The position numbers and the translations under genes are program-made. This document shows, in pieces, positions 18,392 to 27,878 of a stretch of 64,000 nucleotides of DNA (the first letter of the stretch is position 1; each line of letters begins with the position of its first letter). This DNA is from Bacteroidaceae bacterium (GTDB taxonomy: Bacteria > Bacteroidota > Bacteroidia > Bacteroidales > Bacteroidaceae), in NCBI GenBank assembly GCA_017466065.1, contig JAFTUV010000026.1, forward strand, positions 14,814 to 78,813, in the 5' to 3' direction. The notes beneath the pieces were generated by a model that saw only the letters and a program-made list of their open reading frames with translations, did no database searches and was not told the origin of the DNA.

Positions 18392-18419
18392 TTTGTTGCT
18401 TGCAAAATTAGTATCTTCG
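18392..18419 (+). promoter_or_regulatory. Promoter of queA
   Basis: TTTG (18392-18395) lies 16 nt upstream of TATCTTCG (18412-18419), a one-base variant of the Bacteroidetes -7 box. The queA ATG follows at 18438, giving a very short leader. Confidence 0.6.
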
Positions 18420-18437
18420 CAACCGTAAAGAATAACT

Positions 18438-19649
18438 ATGGAAAAAGTAAAGGATATAGCTATTGCAGAGTATGATTATCCGCTGCCCGACGATAGGATT
18501 GCAAAATACCCTCTTGCGCAGCGCGATACATCGAAACTGTTGCTCTACAAGAGTGGTGCGGTGAGCGAGGATATATTCTCCTCGTTGCCGAAGTATATTC
18601 CGCAAGGGAGCCTGATGGTGTTCAACAACACAAAGGTTATTCAGGCGCGTCTGCGTTTCAAGAAGGAAACAGGTGCAACCATCGAGGTATTCTGTTTGGA
18701 ACCCGAACAGCCGGCCGATTATCAATTAGTGTTTCAGCAGACGGGTGAATGTGTGTGGCAGTGTCTTGTGGGCAACAGCAACCGTTGGAAAAGCGGTACC
18801 CTTGCACAGGTCATACGCATAGGAAACAACGATGTTACCCTCTCTGTTGAACGTGTGAGCAGTGGGGCAGTGAACAGTGTTCGTTTTACTTGGAACGGTG
18901 GCTACTCTTTTGCCGAGGTACTCGAAGCGGCAGGGGAGCTTCCTATTCCTCCCTACCTTAACCGCAATACCGAGGAGAACGATAAGAATACCTATCAGAC
19001 AGTATATTCAAAGGTAAAAGGGTCGGTAGCGGCCCCCACCGCAGGGCTGCATTTTACTCCCGAGGTGCTGAACGGGCTTGCCGCGGCAGGTGTCGATTGC
19101 GAGGAGGTAACCTTGCACGTTGGTGCAGGAACCTTCAAGCCTGTGAAGAGTGAGCTTATAGCAGGGCACGAAATGCACGAGGAGTATATAGAGGTGCGCC
19201 TCTCGCTGCTCGAAAAACTGATAGCTGCCGGTGGCAATGTCGTGGCGGTGGGAACAACATCGGTGCGCACGCTCGAAAGTCTCTATTTCTTGGGCGAGGC
19301 TGTGTGTGAAAATCCTGAAATATCGCCCGATGAACTGCACGTCGGGCAATGGACGCCCTACAATCGCACTCACACCCTCACCACGCTCGAAGCCTTGCAG
19401 GCACTCGCTGCCTATTTAAAATCCAATGGCCTCGATGCGTTGCACGCCCACACACAGATTATGATTGCCCCCGGTTACACATTCCGCATAGTGAAGGCTA
19501 TTGTAACAAATTTTCATCAGCCTAAAAGCACGTTGCTGCTGCTTGTATCGGCATTCTTGAAGGGCGATTGGCGCAAAATCTACGATTATGCCCTTGCTCA
19601 CGATTTTCGTTTTTTGAGCTACGGCGATAGCTCGTTGTTAATTCCTTAA
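18438..19649 (+). CDS. queA: S-adenosylmethionine:tRNA ribosyltransferase-isomerase
   Basis: Transfers and isomerises the ribose of SAM onto preQ1 in tRNA to give epoxyqueuosine. 403 residues, longer than the typical ~350. Family blocks DYPLPDDRIAKYPLAQRDTS, NNTKVIQARL, SVAAPTAGLHFTPEV, LHVGAGTFKPV and VTNFHQPKSTLLLLVSAF are all present. The extra length is spread over the central region (about 100-160). The LRR gene follows 11 nt later and is probably cotranscribed. Confidence 0.95.
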   Translation: MEKVKDIAIAEYDYPLPDDRIAKYPLAQRDTSKLLLYKSGAVSEDIFSSLPKYIPQGSLMVFNNTKVIQARLRFKKETGATIEVFCLEPEQPADYQLVFQQTGECVWQCLVGNSNRWKSGTLAQVIRIGNNDVTLSVERVSSGAVNSVRFTWNGGYSFAEVLEAAGELPIPPYLNRNTEENDKNTYQTVYSKVKGSVAAPTAGLHFTPEVLNGLAAAGVDCEEVTLHVGAGTFKPVKSELIAGHEMHEEYIEVRLSLLEKLIAAGGNVVAVGTTSVRTLESLYFLGEAVCENPEISPDELHVGQWTPYNRTHTLTTLEALQALAAYLKSNGLDALHAHTQIMIAPGYTFRIVKAIVTNFHQPKSTLLLLVSAFLKGDWRKIYDYALAHDFRFLSYGDSSLLIP

Positions 19650-19660
19650 CACCACACATT

Positions 19661-20698
19661 ATGATAACAAGAGTAGATAATATTCCTTATTTGTTGAATG
19701 ATGCCGACGGCACTGCCGTTGTTACAAAGAACGATGTTCCTTACAGCGGTTGTGTGAAAATTCCAACGACTATAAGTGTTGCCGGTCGCGAATATCGTGT
19801 GACCGAGATTATCGACGAGGCATTCGCCGGTTGCACGGCATTGCAGACGGTGCAGATAGGCGATGCTGTGGAGAGTGTGGGCATTGCAGCATTCGAGGGC
19901 TGCTCGTCGCTATCGTCGTTGCAGATGGGCGATGCGTTGCACATAGTGGGTATGCGTGCGTTCAAAAGGTGCACGGCGCTTCGTGAAGTGCTTTTTCCCC
20001 GCGGGGTTATAGTGATAGGCCGCAGTGCCTTTGAGGGCTGCACCACACTCGAAAAGGTGTTCCTTCCCGATGCGCTCATAAACATTGAGCCGTCGTTGTT
20101 CGATGGCTGCACTGCGCTTCGCAAGGTGTCGCTCCCCTCGGGAATAGACAGTGTGGGCGAGTATGCTTTTTGCGCTTGCTCGTCATTGAGTGAGATAGCC
20201 CTGCCGCAAGGGGTACTCTCAATCGAGGGGTGGGCCTTCCGCGACTGTGTGTCGCTCGAAAAGGTTGAACTTCCGCAATCGCTTGTTTCGGTTAAGAAGG
20301 GAGCATTTTGGGGCTGTTCATCGCTCATGGGTTTTTCTCTGCCGTCGGGGGTTAATATGCTCGACCAAGGTGTGCTTGCCGGTTGCACGGCGTTACGCTC
20401 CGTGGCGTTGCACGGCGGTGTGTTGAGCATCGGCTACGGTGCTTTTTATAATTGCTCGTCTATTGAACGCATAGATGTTCCGGCCGCGGTGGTGAATGTG
20501 GGTGAGCAGGCTTTCCGCAGTTGCTCGTCGCTGAAAGAACTTCACATAGCCTCTCCCGTCGCTCCTATGTGCTCGGGCGATATTGCCGATGCGCAGGTCT
20601 ATTCCTCGGCGACACTCTTTGTGCCTCAGGGTGCTGTGGGCGAATATGGCTTTGCCCGCGTGTGGGACAGGTTTGCCAATGTGGAGGAGGATTGCTGA
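19661..20698 (+). CDS. BspA-like leucine-rich repeat protein without a signal peptide
   Basis: 345 residues made of about ten tandem ~23-residue BspA/TpLRR repeats with the pattern I-x-x-x-A-F-x-G-C-x-x-L-x-x-V-x-L-P (examples IDEAFAGCTALQTVQI, IGRSAFEGCTTLEKVFLP). A 50-residue cap precedes them. Known: most such proteins in this phylum are exported adhesins or immune-active surface proteins. Seen here: the N-terminus (MITRVDNIPYLLND) has no hydrophobic export signal. It may therefore be cytoplasmic, or the true start or signal differs from the family. It sits directly behind queA. Confidence 0.85.
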   Translation: MITRVDNIPYLLNDADGTAVVTKNDVPYSGCVKIPTTISVAGREYRVTEIIDEAFAGCTALQTVQIGDAVESVGIAAFEGCSSLSSLQMGDALHIVGMRAFKRCTALREVLFPRGVIVIGRSAFEGCTTLEKVFLPDALINIEPSLFDGCTALRKVSLPSGIDSVGEYAFCACSSLSEIALPQGVLSIEGWAFRDCVSLEKVELPQSLVSVKKGAFWGCSSLMGFSLPSGVNMLDQGVLAGCTALRSVALHGGVLSIGYGAFYNCSSIERIDVPAAVVNVGEQAFRSCSSLKELHIASPVAPMCSGDIADAQVYSSATLFVPQGAVGEYGFARVWDRFANVEEDC

Positions 20699-20770
20699 AT
20701 TTCCCGGTTTTTACGATAAAATCTTAAACATTTTTTCACACAGGCTGTTATCTTATTATAATTTAGGATA

Positions 20771-21103
20771 ATGGCACGCATATTGAATATTTTTCTTGCA
20801 GCGGTGGTTTTTGCTGCTTGCGCAGACGATGGTGATAAATTACCCTCGGCAGCCGGCGTTTACAGTTTGTCGCTTGGCAAAGAGAACCGTATGCCGTCGG
20901 TCGACCATTTTTTCCCCTCCTATTATAATATAGAACTTTTGGAAGCGGATAGCTTGCATCCGGTAATGGAGATTACCTATATGTCGCGAAGGCAGTCGGG
21001 TGGCGATTATCGTTGGGTGGATGCCGTGCTCCGTATGGATATTACTGCCGAACAGCGGGCTTTGTTGCGTGAACTTATGTATGAGGGTGCTTGGGCACCT
21101 TAG
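20771..21103 (+). CDS. Small putative lipoprotein
   Basis: 110 residues. A hydrophobic N-terminus ending in the lipobox VFAAC (Cys17), then a small soluble domain. The family is not recognised. Two arginines in the middle (MSRRQSGGDYRW) and an acidic C-terminal helix are the only notable features. It stands alone between the LRR gene and the TonB operon. A weak 6-bp stem lies about 85 nt behind it (21189-21214). Confidence 0.6.
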   Translation: MARILNIFLAAVVFAACADDGDKLPSAAGVYSLSLGKENRMPSVDHFFPSYYNIELLEADSLHPVMEITYMSRRQSGGDYRWVDAVLRMDITAEQRALLRELMYEGAWAP

Positions 21104-21266
21104 AGCTTATGCGAAGAACCGAGGGGATAGAACAGTTGCAAGCTGTTGTTGAATGCTCTGAGATTGTTGGTTCATCATGGATATTTCAGCGGGAAAGTAT
21201 TATTAAACTCCCGCAATTCATAATAAATTGTTAACAAAATATAGAAAATATACCAATAAATTGTGA

Positions 21267-21297
21267 TTGTCCTCCATTTTGGTTGATGCTACCTTTG
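21267..21297 (+). promoter_or_regulatory. Promoter of the eight-gene TonB/DUF4876/DUF4857 operon
   Basis: TTG at 21267-21269 and TACCTTTG at 21290-21297 are 20 nt apart, fitting the Bacteroidetes vegetative promoter. The receptor gene starts 38 nt downstream. I see no obvious Fur-like palindrome. Confidence 0.7.
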
Positions 21298-21334
21298 CAT
21301 CGGTTAATAGGAAACAATTACTCACAAATTGGTA

Positions 21335-24289
21335 ATGAAAAGGTTTTTATTGATAATTATCGTAGCACATTGTTGTTTGTTATCTTTTTCCCGGCAATAT
21401 AACATTACCGGAAAGGTTGTTGACGGGAAAGATAAAACAGCGATTGCATTTGCAACCGTCCATCTGTCCGAGAGTGAGTTGTGGGCTATAACCGATGCTA
21501 ATGGTATGTTTTACATAGAAGAGGTGCCGGCCGGAATTGTTACGCTGACAGTGCGCTATTTGGGGTATGTCACTCATACACAAAAACTTGATGTGGATAG
21601 AAATGTCGGGGGGCTTATAATTCCTTTGCAGAGGAGTAACCTGACAATTGATGGAGTAGTGGTTACTGCGCAGAAGAGGAACGACGAAGAAACGACATCT
21701 TATATAATAGACCGTACAACGCTCGACCACGCTCAAATTATAAATGTTTCGAGCTTGGTCTCCTTGTTGCCCGGCGGTAAAACAGTGGGCGACCAGAATT
21801 TGGCTGCAACCGATACCCGTATTGCATTGCGCAGCGGCAGCAATGAACTTGGCAATGCTTCATTCGGTACAGCAATTGATGTCGATGGAGTGCGCTTGCA
21901 GAATAACTCGGCAATGGATGAGATTAAGGGTGTCGACGTGCGTAATATAAGTTCTTCCAATATTGAATCGGTTGAGATTGTCACCGGCATTCCTTCGGTA
22001 GAGTATGGCGACCTTTCAAATGGAATTGTGAAAATAAATACAAGAAAGGGTAAAACTCCGTGGCATATAGACTTTGCCATTGAACCTAAAACCAAACAGA
22101 TTGCCGTTGGCAAGGGTTGGGAGCTGGGCAAGCGTTACGGTACGCTTAATACATCATTTGAACATACAAAATCGGTGTCAAATATATTGTCGCCATACAC
22201 GGCATACGACCGTAACACATTCTCTGTCACATACGCAAATACCTTTAATGAGCATAAAGGGCATCCTTTTTCCATCACTGCCAATATTGCAGGCAATATT
22301 GGCGGATATGATTCAAAGGCCGACCCTGATGCTTTTCGTGATACATACACCGATGTGCGTGACTACACATTCCGCGGTAATGTGAAACTCGATTGGTTAC
22401 TGAATAAGTCGTGGATAACCAATGTTGGCCTTATGGCGTCGATGGTCTATTCGGACAAACTTTCCAAGATAAAATCGAATGAGAGCAGTGCCTCAACACG
22501 CCCTTATATCCACACGCGTGAAGAGGGGTATTTTGTGGCATCAAAATATGATGAGAACCCTGCCGCAAATATTATTCTGAGTCCCACTGGTTATTGGTAC
22601 CGAATGAATTACACCGATAGCAAGCCGATTGATTATCGGTTGAAGATAAAGGCCGACTGGGCGCACCGATGGAATGAGGTAAACAACCGCTTGATGTTTG
22701 GTGCCGAATGGAGTTGCAACGGGAACAATGGTCGTGGTAAATATTACGATGATATGCGTTATGCTCCCACTTGGCGAGAATTTCGTTACGACGAATTGCC
22801 CTTTATGCATAATTATGCAATTTATTTGGAGGACCGTGTAGCTTTTCCTGTTGGCAATGAGTCTTTTATGCAGATAACTGCCGGTATTCGTTCCGATATA
22901 ACCAATATCAGTGAATCGGAGTATGGGACTGCATCCTCTTTCTCGCCGCGTGTTAATGCAAAGTATACTCTATGGGAGAATAAAGACTTGTGGATTAGTG
23001 ATTTAAGTGTTTATGGTGGCGTTGGAAAGTCGGTTAAACTACCATCGTTCGAGGTGCTTTATCCCTCTCCCACATACAGCGATAAACTTGCTTTTGCATC
23101 GACATCGACCGACGATAACACAGCCTATTATGCCTACTATACAATGCCGGTAAAAGCTATACATAACCCTAATTTGGAGTGGCAATATACACGCCAGATG
23201 GAGCTGGGATTGGAAACTAAAATTAAAGGAAACAAAATTTCGGTGTCGGCTTTCTATAATAAAACGGTAAATCCATATATGTCGGTATATGAGTATGTGC
23301 CGTACAGCTATAAGCAAACGACACAGGAGCATCTGAATGATTGTCTTATTCCGTCGGGCAATCGTGTATATAGTATCAATCAGGAAACGGGTATTGTTAC
23401 GGTAGATGACAGAACGGGTGTGCTCCCATCGCAACAGCTTGCCTATAATACGCGAAATACGTTCAAGAGTAATGTGCGTTATACCAACGGCTCGCCTGTG
23501 AGAAGATACGGCATTGACTGGGTAATAGATTTTGCTCGAATTGATTTCTTAAAGACTTCAATCCGCTTGGATGGCAAATATTATCACTATAAGGGACTCG
23601 ATGAAACGATGTGTGCATCTGTTCCTGCATCGGAATCGACAATGGCCGATGGAAATCCATATAAGTATGTCGCCTATTACAAAGGTACAAATTCCGGTTC
23701 TGTAACTGTTTCAAACGGTGCTCTTTCCAAGCAACTGGATATTAACCTTACCATAACCACACACATTCCCAAGGTGCGTATGATTCTCTCGGTGAGAGTA
23801 GAGGGCAGCCTTTATAATTACAAGCAGGCCCTGAACGAATTTAGTGATGGTGCCCGTGGCTTTGTGTTGGAGGAGCCCGGTGACTATTTTGGCTCCGATA
23901 CAGATATATATGACAGGAATAAGTATGTTGCAGTTTATCCATTGTACTACACCACTTGGGAGGACCCGGCTACTAAAATTCCCTTTGCCGAGGCATTCGC
24001 TTGGGCCAGAGAGCACGACAAGGCGTTATATAACGAACTTGCCAAAATGGTTGTAAAGACCAATACAGCCTATTACTTCAACCCGAACCGCATTTCGTCT
24101 TCATTTGCAGCAAACATAAACCTTACCAAGGAGATTGGCGACAAGGTGTTGGTGACATTCTTTGCAAAAAATTTCTTTCATCACACGGGGAAGGTGAAGT
24201 CGTCGCAGACCGGGTTGGAATCGTCGCTCTTCAACAGCTCTAATTTTACTAAATTTTATTATGGATTATCGTTAAAACTAAAATTATAA
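21335..24289 (+). CDS. TonB-dependent outer-membrane receptor
   Basis: 984 residues: signal peptide (1 to about 20), a carboxypeptidase-D-regulatory-like domain (about 22-105, YNITGKVVDGKDKTAIAFATV), a plug (about 110-230, with DGVRLQNNSAMDEIKGVD and IESVEIVTGIPSVEYGDLSNGIV) and a 22-strand barrel ending FYYGLSLKLKL. It imports a substrate across the outer membrane using TonB energy. No SusD gene follows. Instead a DUF4876 lipoprotein and a second barrel follow, which sets it apart from polysaccharide loci. The ATG at 21335 is chosen over an upstream TTG. It is the first gene of the operon. Confidence 0.93.
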   Translation: MKRFLLIIIVAHCCLLSFSRQYNITGKVVDGKDKTAIAFATVHLSESELWAITDANGMFYIEEVPAGIVTLTVRYLGYVTHTQKLDVDRNVGGLIIPLQRSNLTIDGVVVTAQKRNDEETTSYIIDRTTLDHAQIINVSSLVSLLPGGKTVGDQNLAATDTRIALRSGSNELGNASFGTAIDVDGVRLQNNSAMDEIKGVDVRNISSSNIESVEIVTGIPSVEYGDLSNGIVKINTRKGKTPWHIDFAIEPKTKQIAVGKGWELGKRYGTLNTSFEHTKSVSNILSPYTAYDRNTFSVTYANTFNEHKGHPFSITANIAGNIGGYDSKADPDAFRDTYTDVRDYTFRGNVKLDWLLNKSWITNVGLMASMVYSDKLSKIKSNESSASTRPYIHTREEGYFVASKYDENPAANIILSPTGYWYRMNYTDSKPIDYRLKIKADWAHRWNEVNNRLMFGAEWSCNGNNGRGKYYDDMRYAPTWREFRYDELPFMHNYAIYLEDRVAFPVGNESFMQITAGIRSDITNISESEYGTASSFSPRVNAKYTLWENKDLWISDLSVYGGVGKSVKLPSFEVLYPSPTYSDKLAFASTSTDDNTAYYAYYTMPVKAIHNPNLEWQYTRQMELGLETKIKGNKISVSAFYNKTVNPYMSVYEYVPYSYKQTTQEHLNDCLIPSGNRVYSINQETGIVTVDDRTGVLPSQQLAYNTRNTFKSNVRYTNGSPVRRYGIDWVIDFARIDFLKTSIRLDGKYYHYKGLDETMCASVPASESTMADGNPYKYVAYYKGTNSGSVTVSNGALSKQLDINLTITTHIPKVRMILSVRVEGSLYNYKQALNEFSDGARGFVLEEPGDYFGSDTDIYDRNKYVAVYPLYYTTWEDPATKIPFAEAFAWAREHDKALYNELAKMVVKTNTAYYFNPNRISSSFAANINLTKEIGDKVLVTFFAKNFFHHTGKVKSSQTGLESSLFNSSNFTKFYYGLSLKLKL

Positions 24290-24310
24290 TTAACTAAAAA
24301 AAAAGATGTT

Positions 24311-25645
24311 ATGAAAAAGTATTCATTATTGTGGGTCTTGGCACTGATTATTGGTGTAGCTCCATTGTTTGTAGCGTGTAGCGATGACGATGAAATGTCC
24401 TATCCCACCTATCCCGTGGAGATTCAATTAAGCTATCCGCAGGACGGTGATATTACAGCCGTGGCCGGTGTACGTGTCTCCTTGACAGGAAATGGTCAGG
24501 TATATACAGCTTATACCAACGAGAGCGGTGTATGCCAATTTTATGTACCTGTCGGTATTTATGAAGCAATGGTAAGTGAGCAGAGAACTGTTGGTGGTTT
24601 CACCTATCTGCTTAATTGTGTGAAGAGCGGAATAGTTGTTACTATGTCGGGCGTAGAGGGTGGTGATATTACACTCGAACTGACAGAGTCGAAGGCCGGA
24701 CAGGTAATTATAAAAGAGCTGTACAATGGCGGTTGTCCCAAGAACGATGGTTCGGGTCAGTATCAATTTGATAAGTATGCCATTCTTTATAACAATTCTG
24801 ACCAACCTGCCGTGCTCGATAATCTATGCTTAGGTATGGTCGACCCTTATAATGCCAATGCTGCCACCAATAATTATGTCAACGGTTCGCTCTCTTATGC
24901 CGGTGCCGGTTACACTCCTGCAATAAATGGTATATGGTATACACAGGGTGCAGTGACACTTGCTCCCGGTGAGCAGATTGTGGTTGCTATGACAGGTGCA
25001 ATAGACCACACCCAGACATATAACTATTCGGTCGATTTGAGCAAAGCCGATTATTGCACCTACGATATGAACGATTATGAAAATACAAGTTATTATCCTG
25101 CTCCCTCGGAACTTATCCCCGAAAGCAGCTATATGCTTGCATATAAGTATGGTAAAGGTAATGCTTGGCCTTTGAGTATGGTGTCGCCTGCATTCTACAT
25201 CTTTTCGACAAAGGATGTTGCTCCCGAAACTTTTGCGAGCAACCCCGATTATCACTACACAGCCGGCAAAGAGGGTAATGTGGTCTATTGTTGTGCAAAA
25301 GTTCCTAATGAGTGGATTCTCGATGGTATTGAGGTGTTCTCGACTGCCTATCTCGATACAAACAAAAAGCGTTTTACCGATGACATTGATGCAGGCTCGG
25401 TTCTGTTGACCAATAAACTTGGACACAGCCTCTATCGTAATGTGGATAAAGAGGCAACCGAGGCGTTGGAAGAGAATAACGGTAAATTGGTTTATGGCTA
25501 TGACCTTGGTGTCGATGCTTCTACCGACCCGAGTGGTATTGATGCCGAGGCTTCAATTAAGAATGGTGCACGCATAATATATCAGGATACAAACAATTCA
25601 ACAAACGACTTTCACGAGCGTGTGCAGGCTTCGTTGAGGGATTAA
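24311..25645 (+). CDS. DUF4876 lipoprotein
   Basis: 444 residues with a lipoprotein signal (VAC, Cys23, followed by SDDDE, an acidic export-type tail expected to reach the surface in Bacteroidetes). An Ig-like/carboxypeptidase-regulatory domain (about 35-130) is followed by a large DUF4876-type domain (IIKELYNGGCPKNDGSGQYQFDKY onward) resembling a lamin-tail-like fold. Position directly behind the receptor suggests a surface partner that captures substrate, as SusD does elsewhere. That role is inferred. Confidence 0.8.
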   Translation: MKKYSLLWVLALIIGVAPLFVACSDDDEMSYPTYPVEIQLSYPQDGDITAVAGVRVSLTGNGQVYTAYTNESGVCQFYVPVGIYEAMVSEQRTVGGFTYLLNCVKSGIVVTMSGVEGGDITLELTESKAGQVIIKELYNGGCPKNDGSGQYQFDKYAILYNNSDQPAVLDNLCLGMVDPYNANAATNNYVNGSLSYAGAGYTPAINGIWYTQGAVTLAPGEQIVVAMTGAIDHTQTYNYSVDLSKADYCTYDMNDYENTSYYPAPSELIPESSYMLAYKYGKGNAWPLSMVSPAFYIFSTKDVAPETFASNPDYHYTAGKEGNVVYCCAKVPNEWILDGIEVFSTAYLDTNKKRFTDDIDAGSVLLTNKLGHSLYRNVDKEATEALEENNGKLVYGYDLGVDASTDPSGIDAEASIKNGARIIYQDTNNSTNDFHERVQASLRD

Positions 25646-25648
25646 TAT

Positions 25649-27265
25649 ATGTTTAATTATTCAAAAATATTGATTATTGGGTTGATAGCCGGGGCTTTAT
25701 GCTCCGGCCTATCGGCGCAACAGACCCACGGCATAGGTTGGAGGACCATTGAGCAGGTGGGCACTACAAATGCGTGGCTGTCGAGTGTGAATGCAGCCGG
25801 GCTTTATACCTTGTCGTCAATTCGTATGTCGCTTGTCGAGGGATATGCCGGCAAGAAGAGTGGCGATTTTGTCAATTATGGAAGTTCGGATAATAGTTTG
25901 AAGCTCGGTGCTGTTGCGGAGTCGTTCTACCGACTTAATTCCACGGTGGTGTTTTATGGCTTGCTTGACTATAACAGGTTCACCGGCAAGAATATGGCAG
26001 GCTCCTATTTTATTGACCCCGATGATGCTCCCTTTAATATTGTTGAGTATAGCGACGATAATAGAGGGGAAAAAGAGATGGAGCATTATCATCTGACCGG
26101 AGCGGTGAGTGTCGATTTATCCGAGAAGATAGTTCTTGGCGCAAAACTCAATTACATTGTTGCCAATTATGCCAAGATGAAGGACCTGCGTCACAAAAGC
26201 GAGCTTATGGACTTGGATGCAGCTGTCGGAGTGGTTCTGCGCCTTGCCCCTCGTTTCGATTTAGGCATTAGTGCCACATATAGGCGCAGGGTAGAGGGTG
26301 TTTACATTGATATGTATGGCACTACCGATAAAACATATAATTCACTTATAGACTATGGTGCTTTTTGGGGCAAGAAGGAGCAGTTTGGCGAGAATGGATA
26401 TACAAGTGATGGGGAGGAGAAACCTCTTGCCGATAACTATTATGGTGTTTCTTTCCAAACAAATTGGATTATAAGCGATAGGTTGCACTGGTTCAACGAA
26501 CTGTCGGCTTGCGTGAGAGATGGATATTATGGAAAGAAATCGCCATCGACGGTTGTTTTCAGCGAACATAGCGGCGTGCACTATTCTTATAAAGGCCGAT
26601 TGTCGCTTCTAAAAAAGAACAGTGAACATTTCTTCAATGTCGCTGCACTATACAAAGAGGTGGAGAATTGCGAGAATATCTACCGTTACGATAACGAAGG
26701 TGGCGGTCTCACAAATGTCAATTATTATGGCGAACTTGAAACTTCGGGTAAGAAATATTTTCAAGCCCAAGTAGGTTACGCCGGTCATTGGGCTGTGGTT
26801 GACGATGCACCACAATGGGTGACAACAGCATCTTTAACCTATTTGAATCGTGATATTAAGGCGTCGATATATCCCTATTACCGTAAGCAACAGTTGCACC
26901 GCTATGTGATAAATGTTGCAACCGAGCGAATGATATATTGCAAGAATGATGCTTATACGTTTCGCTTAGGTGCAACCTATCAAAAGGGAGGTGGAGAGCC
27001 TTTTGAGGATAGGATGTATTCATCGACGACAACAAGCGGAAACACGCCCAAGAGTATGTCGCTCTATCTTATGCAGGAGTATGAGTATCTGACCAATGCT
27101 GCTGTAAAAGGGGAGGCTGGCTTCAAATATACCCGTCGTATAAGCGACAGTGGAATGAGAGTATATATCTCGTTTACTTATGGCTATACAAAAGCATTTG
27201 ATGTTACATATTTGCAGGGCAGCAGCCTGAATGATTATCAATTTAAAATAGGGTGTACATTTTAA
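25649..27265 (+). CDS. DUF6850-family outer-membrane beta-barrel
   Basis: 538 residues with a signal peptide (1 to about 23, ending LSAQ) and alternating amphipathic strands throughout. It ends DYQFKIGCTF, with the terminal aromatic residue expected of a barrel. No plug domain is present, so it is not a TonB receptor. The gap from the DUF4876 gene is 3 nt. The function of the family is not established. It may be a second pore or assembly partner for the receptor complex. Confidence 0.78.
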   Translation: MFNYSKILIIGLIAGALCSGLSAQQTHGIGWRTIEQVGTTNAWLSSVNAAGLYTLSSIRMSLVEGYAGKKSGDFVNYGSSDNSLKLGAVAESFYRLNSTVVFYGLLDYNRFTGKNMAGSYFIDPDDAPFNIVEYSDDNRGEKEMEHYHLTGAVSVDLSEKIVLGAKLNYIVANYAKMKDLRHKSELMDLDAAVGVVLRLAPRFDLGISATYRRRVEGVYIDMYGTTDKTYNSLIDYGAFWGKKEQFGENGYTSDGEEKPLADNYYGVSFQTNWIISDRLHWFNELSACVRDGYYGKKSPSTVVFSEHSGVHYSYKGRLSLLKKNSEHFFNVAALYKEVENCENIYRYDNEGGGLTNVNYYGELETSGKKYFQAQVGYAGHWAVVDDAPQWVTTASLTYLNRDIKASIYPYYRKQQLHRYVINVATERMIYCKNDAYTFRLGATYQKGGGEPFEDRMYSSTTTSGNTPKSMSLYLMQEYEYLTNAAVKGEAGFKYTRRISDSGMRVYISFTYGYTKAFDVTYLQGSSLNDYQFKIGCTF

Positions 27266-27302
27266 AAATATCTAATAAATTATCAAATAAAAAATTAAAC
27301 AA

Positions 27303-27878
27303 ATGAAAACAATGAAATTTACAATCGCCGCAATGGCTTTTATGTGTTTGGCAATATCGTGTGGTAACAAACAGCAGAGTGCAGCACAGGCAGTGGAAGA
27401 AACAGAAGTAGCATCGGTTATGGATGTCGATGCATTGCTTGCCGATGCCGAAAATCTGGTTAACAAGGAGGTTGTCTTTGACGGTGTGTGTACGCACGCC
27501 TGCAAGCACGGTGCAACAAAGATTTTTATGATGGGCAGCGACGATACAAAAACAATCAGGGTAGAGGCGGCCAAGCTCGGTTCTTTCGACACCAAGTGCA
27601 TAAACAACATTGTAAAGATTAACGGTATATTAAAGGAAGAGCGTGTCGATGAGGCCTATTTGCAAATGTGGGAGGCTAAAAACAAAGCACAAGGCGATAA
27701 TCACGGCGACGGCGAGGGTGGTTGCAGCACCGAGAAAAATGCTCGCGGTGAAACGGCCAACACCGTGGAGGGGCGCATTGCCGATTTTCGTGCAAAGATA
27801 GCCAAGCGTCAAGAGGAGTGTGGAAAGGCTTATTTGTCGTTCTATTTCGTAGAGGCTGTTTCTTATGAAATTCAATAA
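27303..27878 (+). CDS. Lipoprotein with CxHxCxH motif
   Basis: 191 residues with lipobox Cys20 (AISC-GNKQQ). An OB-like beta domain is suggested by VNKEVVFDGVCTHACKHG (about 54-70) and later INGILKEERVDEA. The motif C63-x-H65-x-C67-x-H69 looks able to bind a metal or heme. A flexible segment with Gly/Asp/His (GDNHGDGEGGC) precedes a C-terminal helix. The 3' end overlaps the PepSY gene by 14 nt, so the two are translationally linked. The OB fold and metal binding are inferences. Confidence 0.65.
   Translation: MKTMKFTIAAMAFMCLAISCGNKQQSAAQAVEETEVASVMDVDALLADAENLVNKEVVFDGVCTHACKHGATKIFMMGSDDTKTIRVEAAKLGSFDTKCINNIVKINGILKEERVDEAYLQMWEAKNKAQGDNHGDGEGGCSTEKNARGETANTVEGRIADFRAKIAKRQEECGKAYLSFYFVEAVSYEIQ

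Noticed and set aside
21109..21234. 41-codon frame before the TonB operon
   Set aside because: No family, no ribosome-binding context and it runs toward the operon promoter; probably chance.
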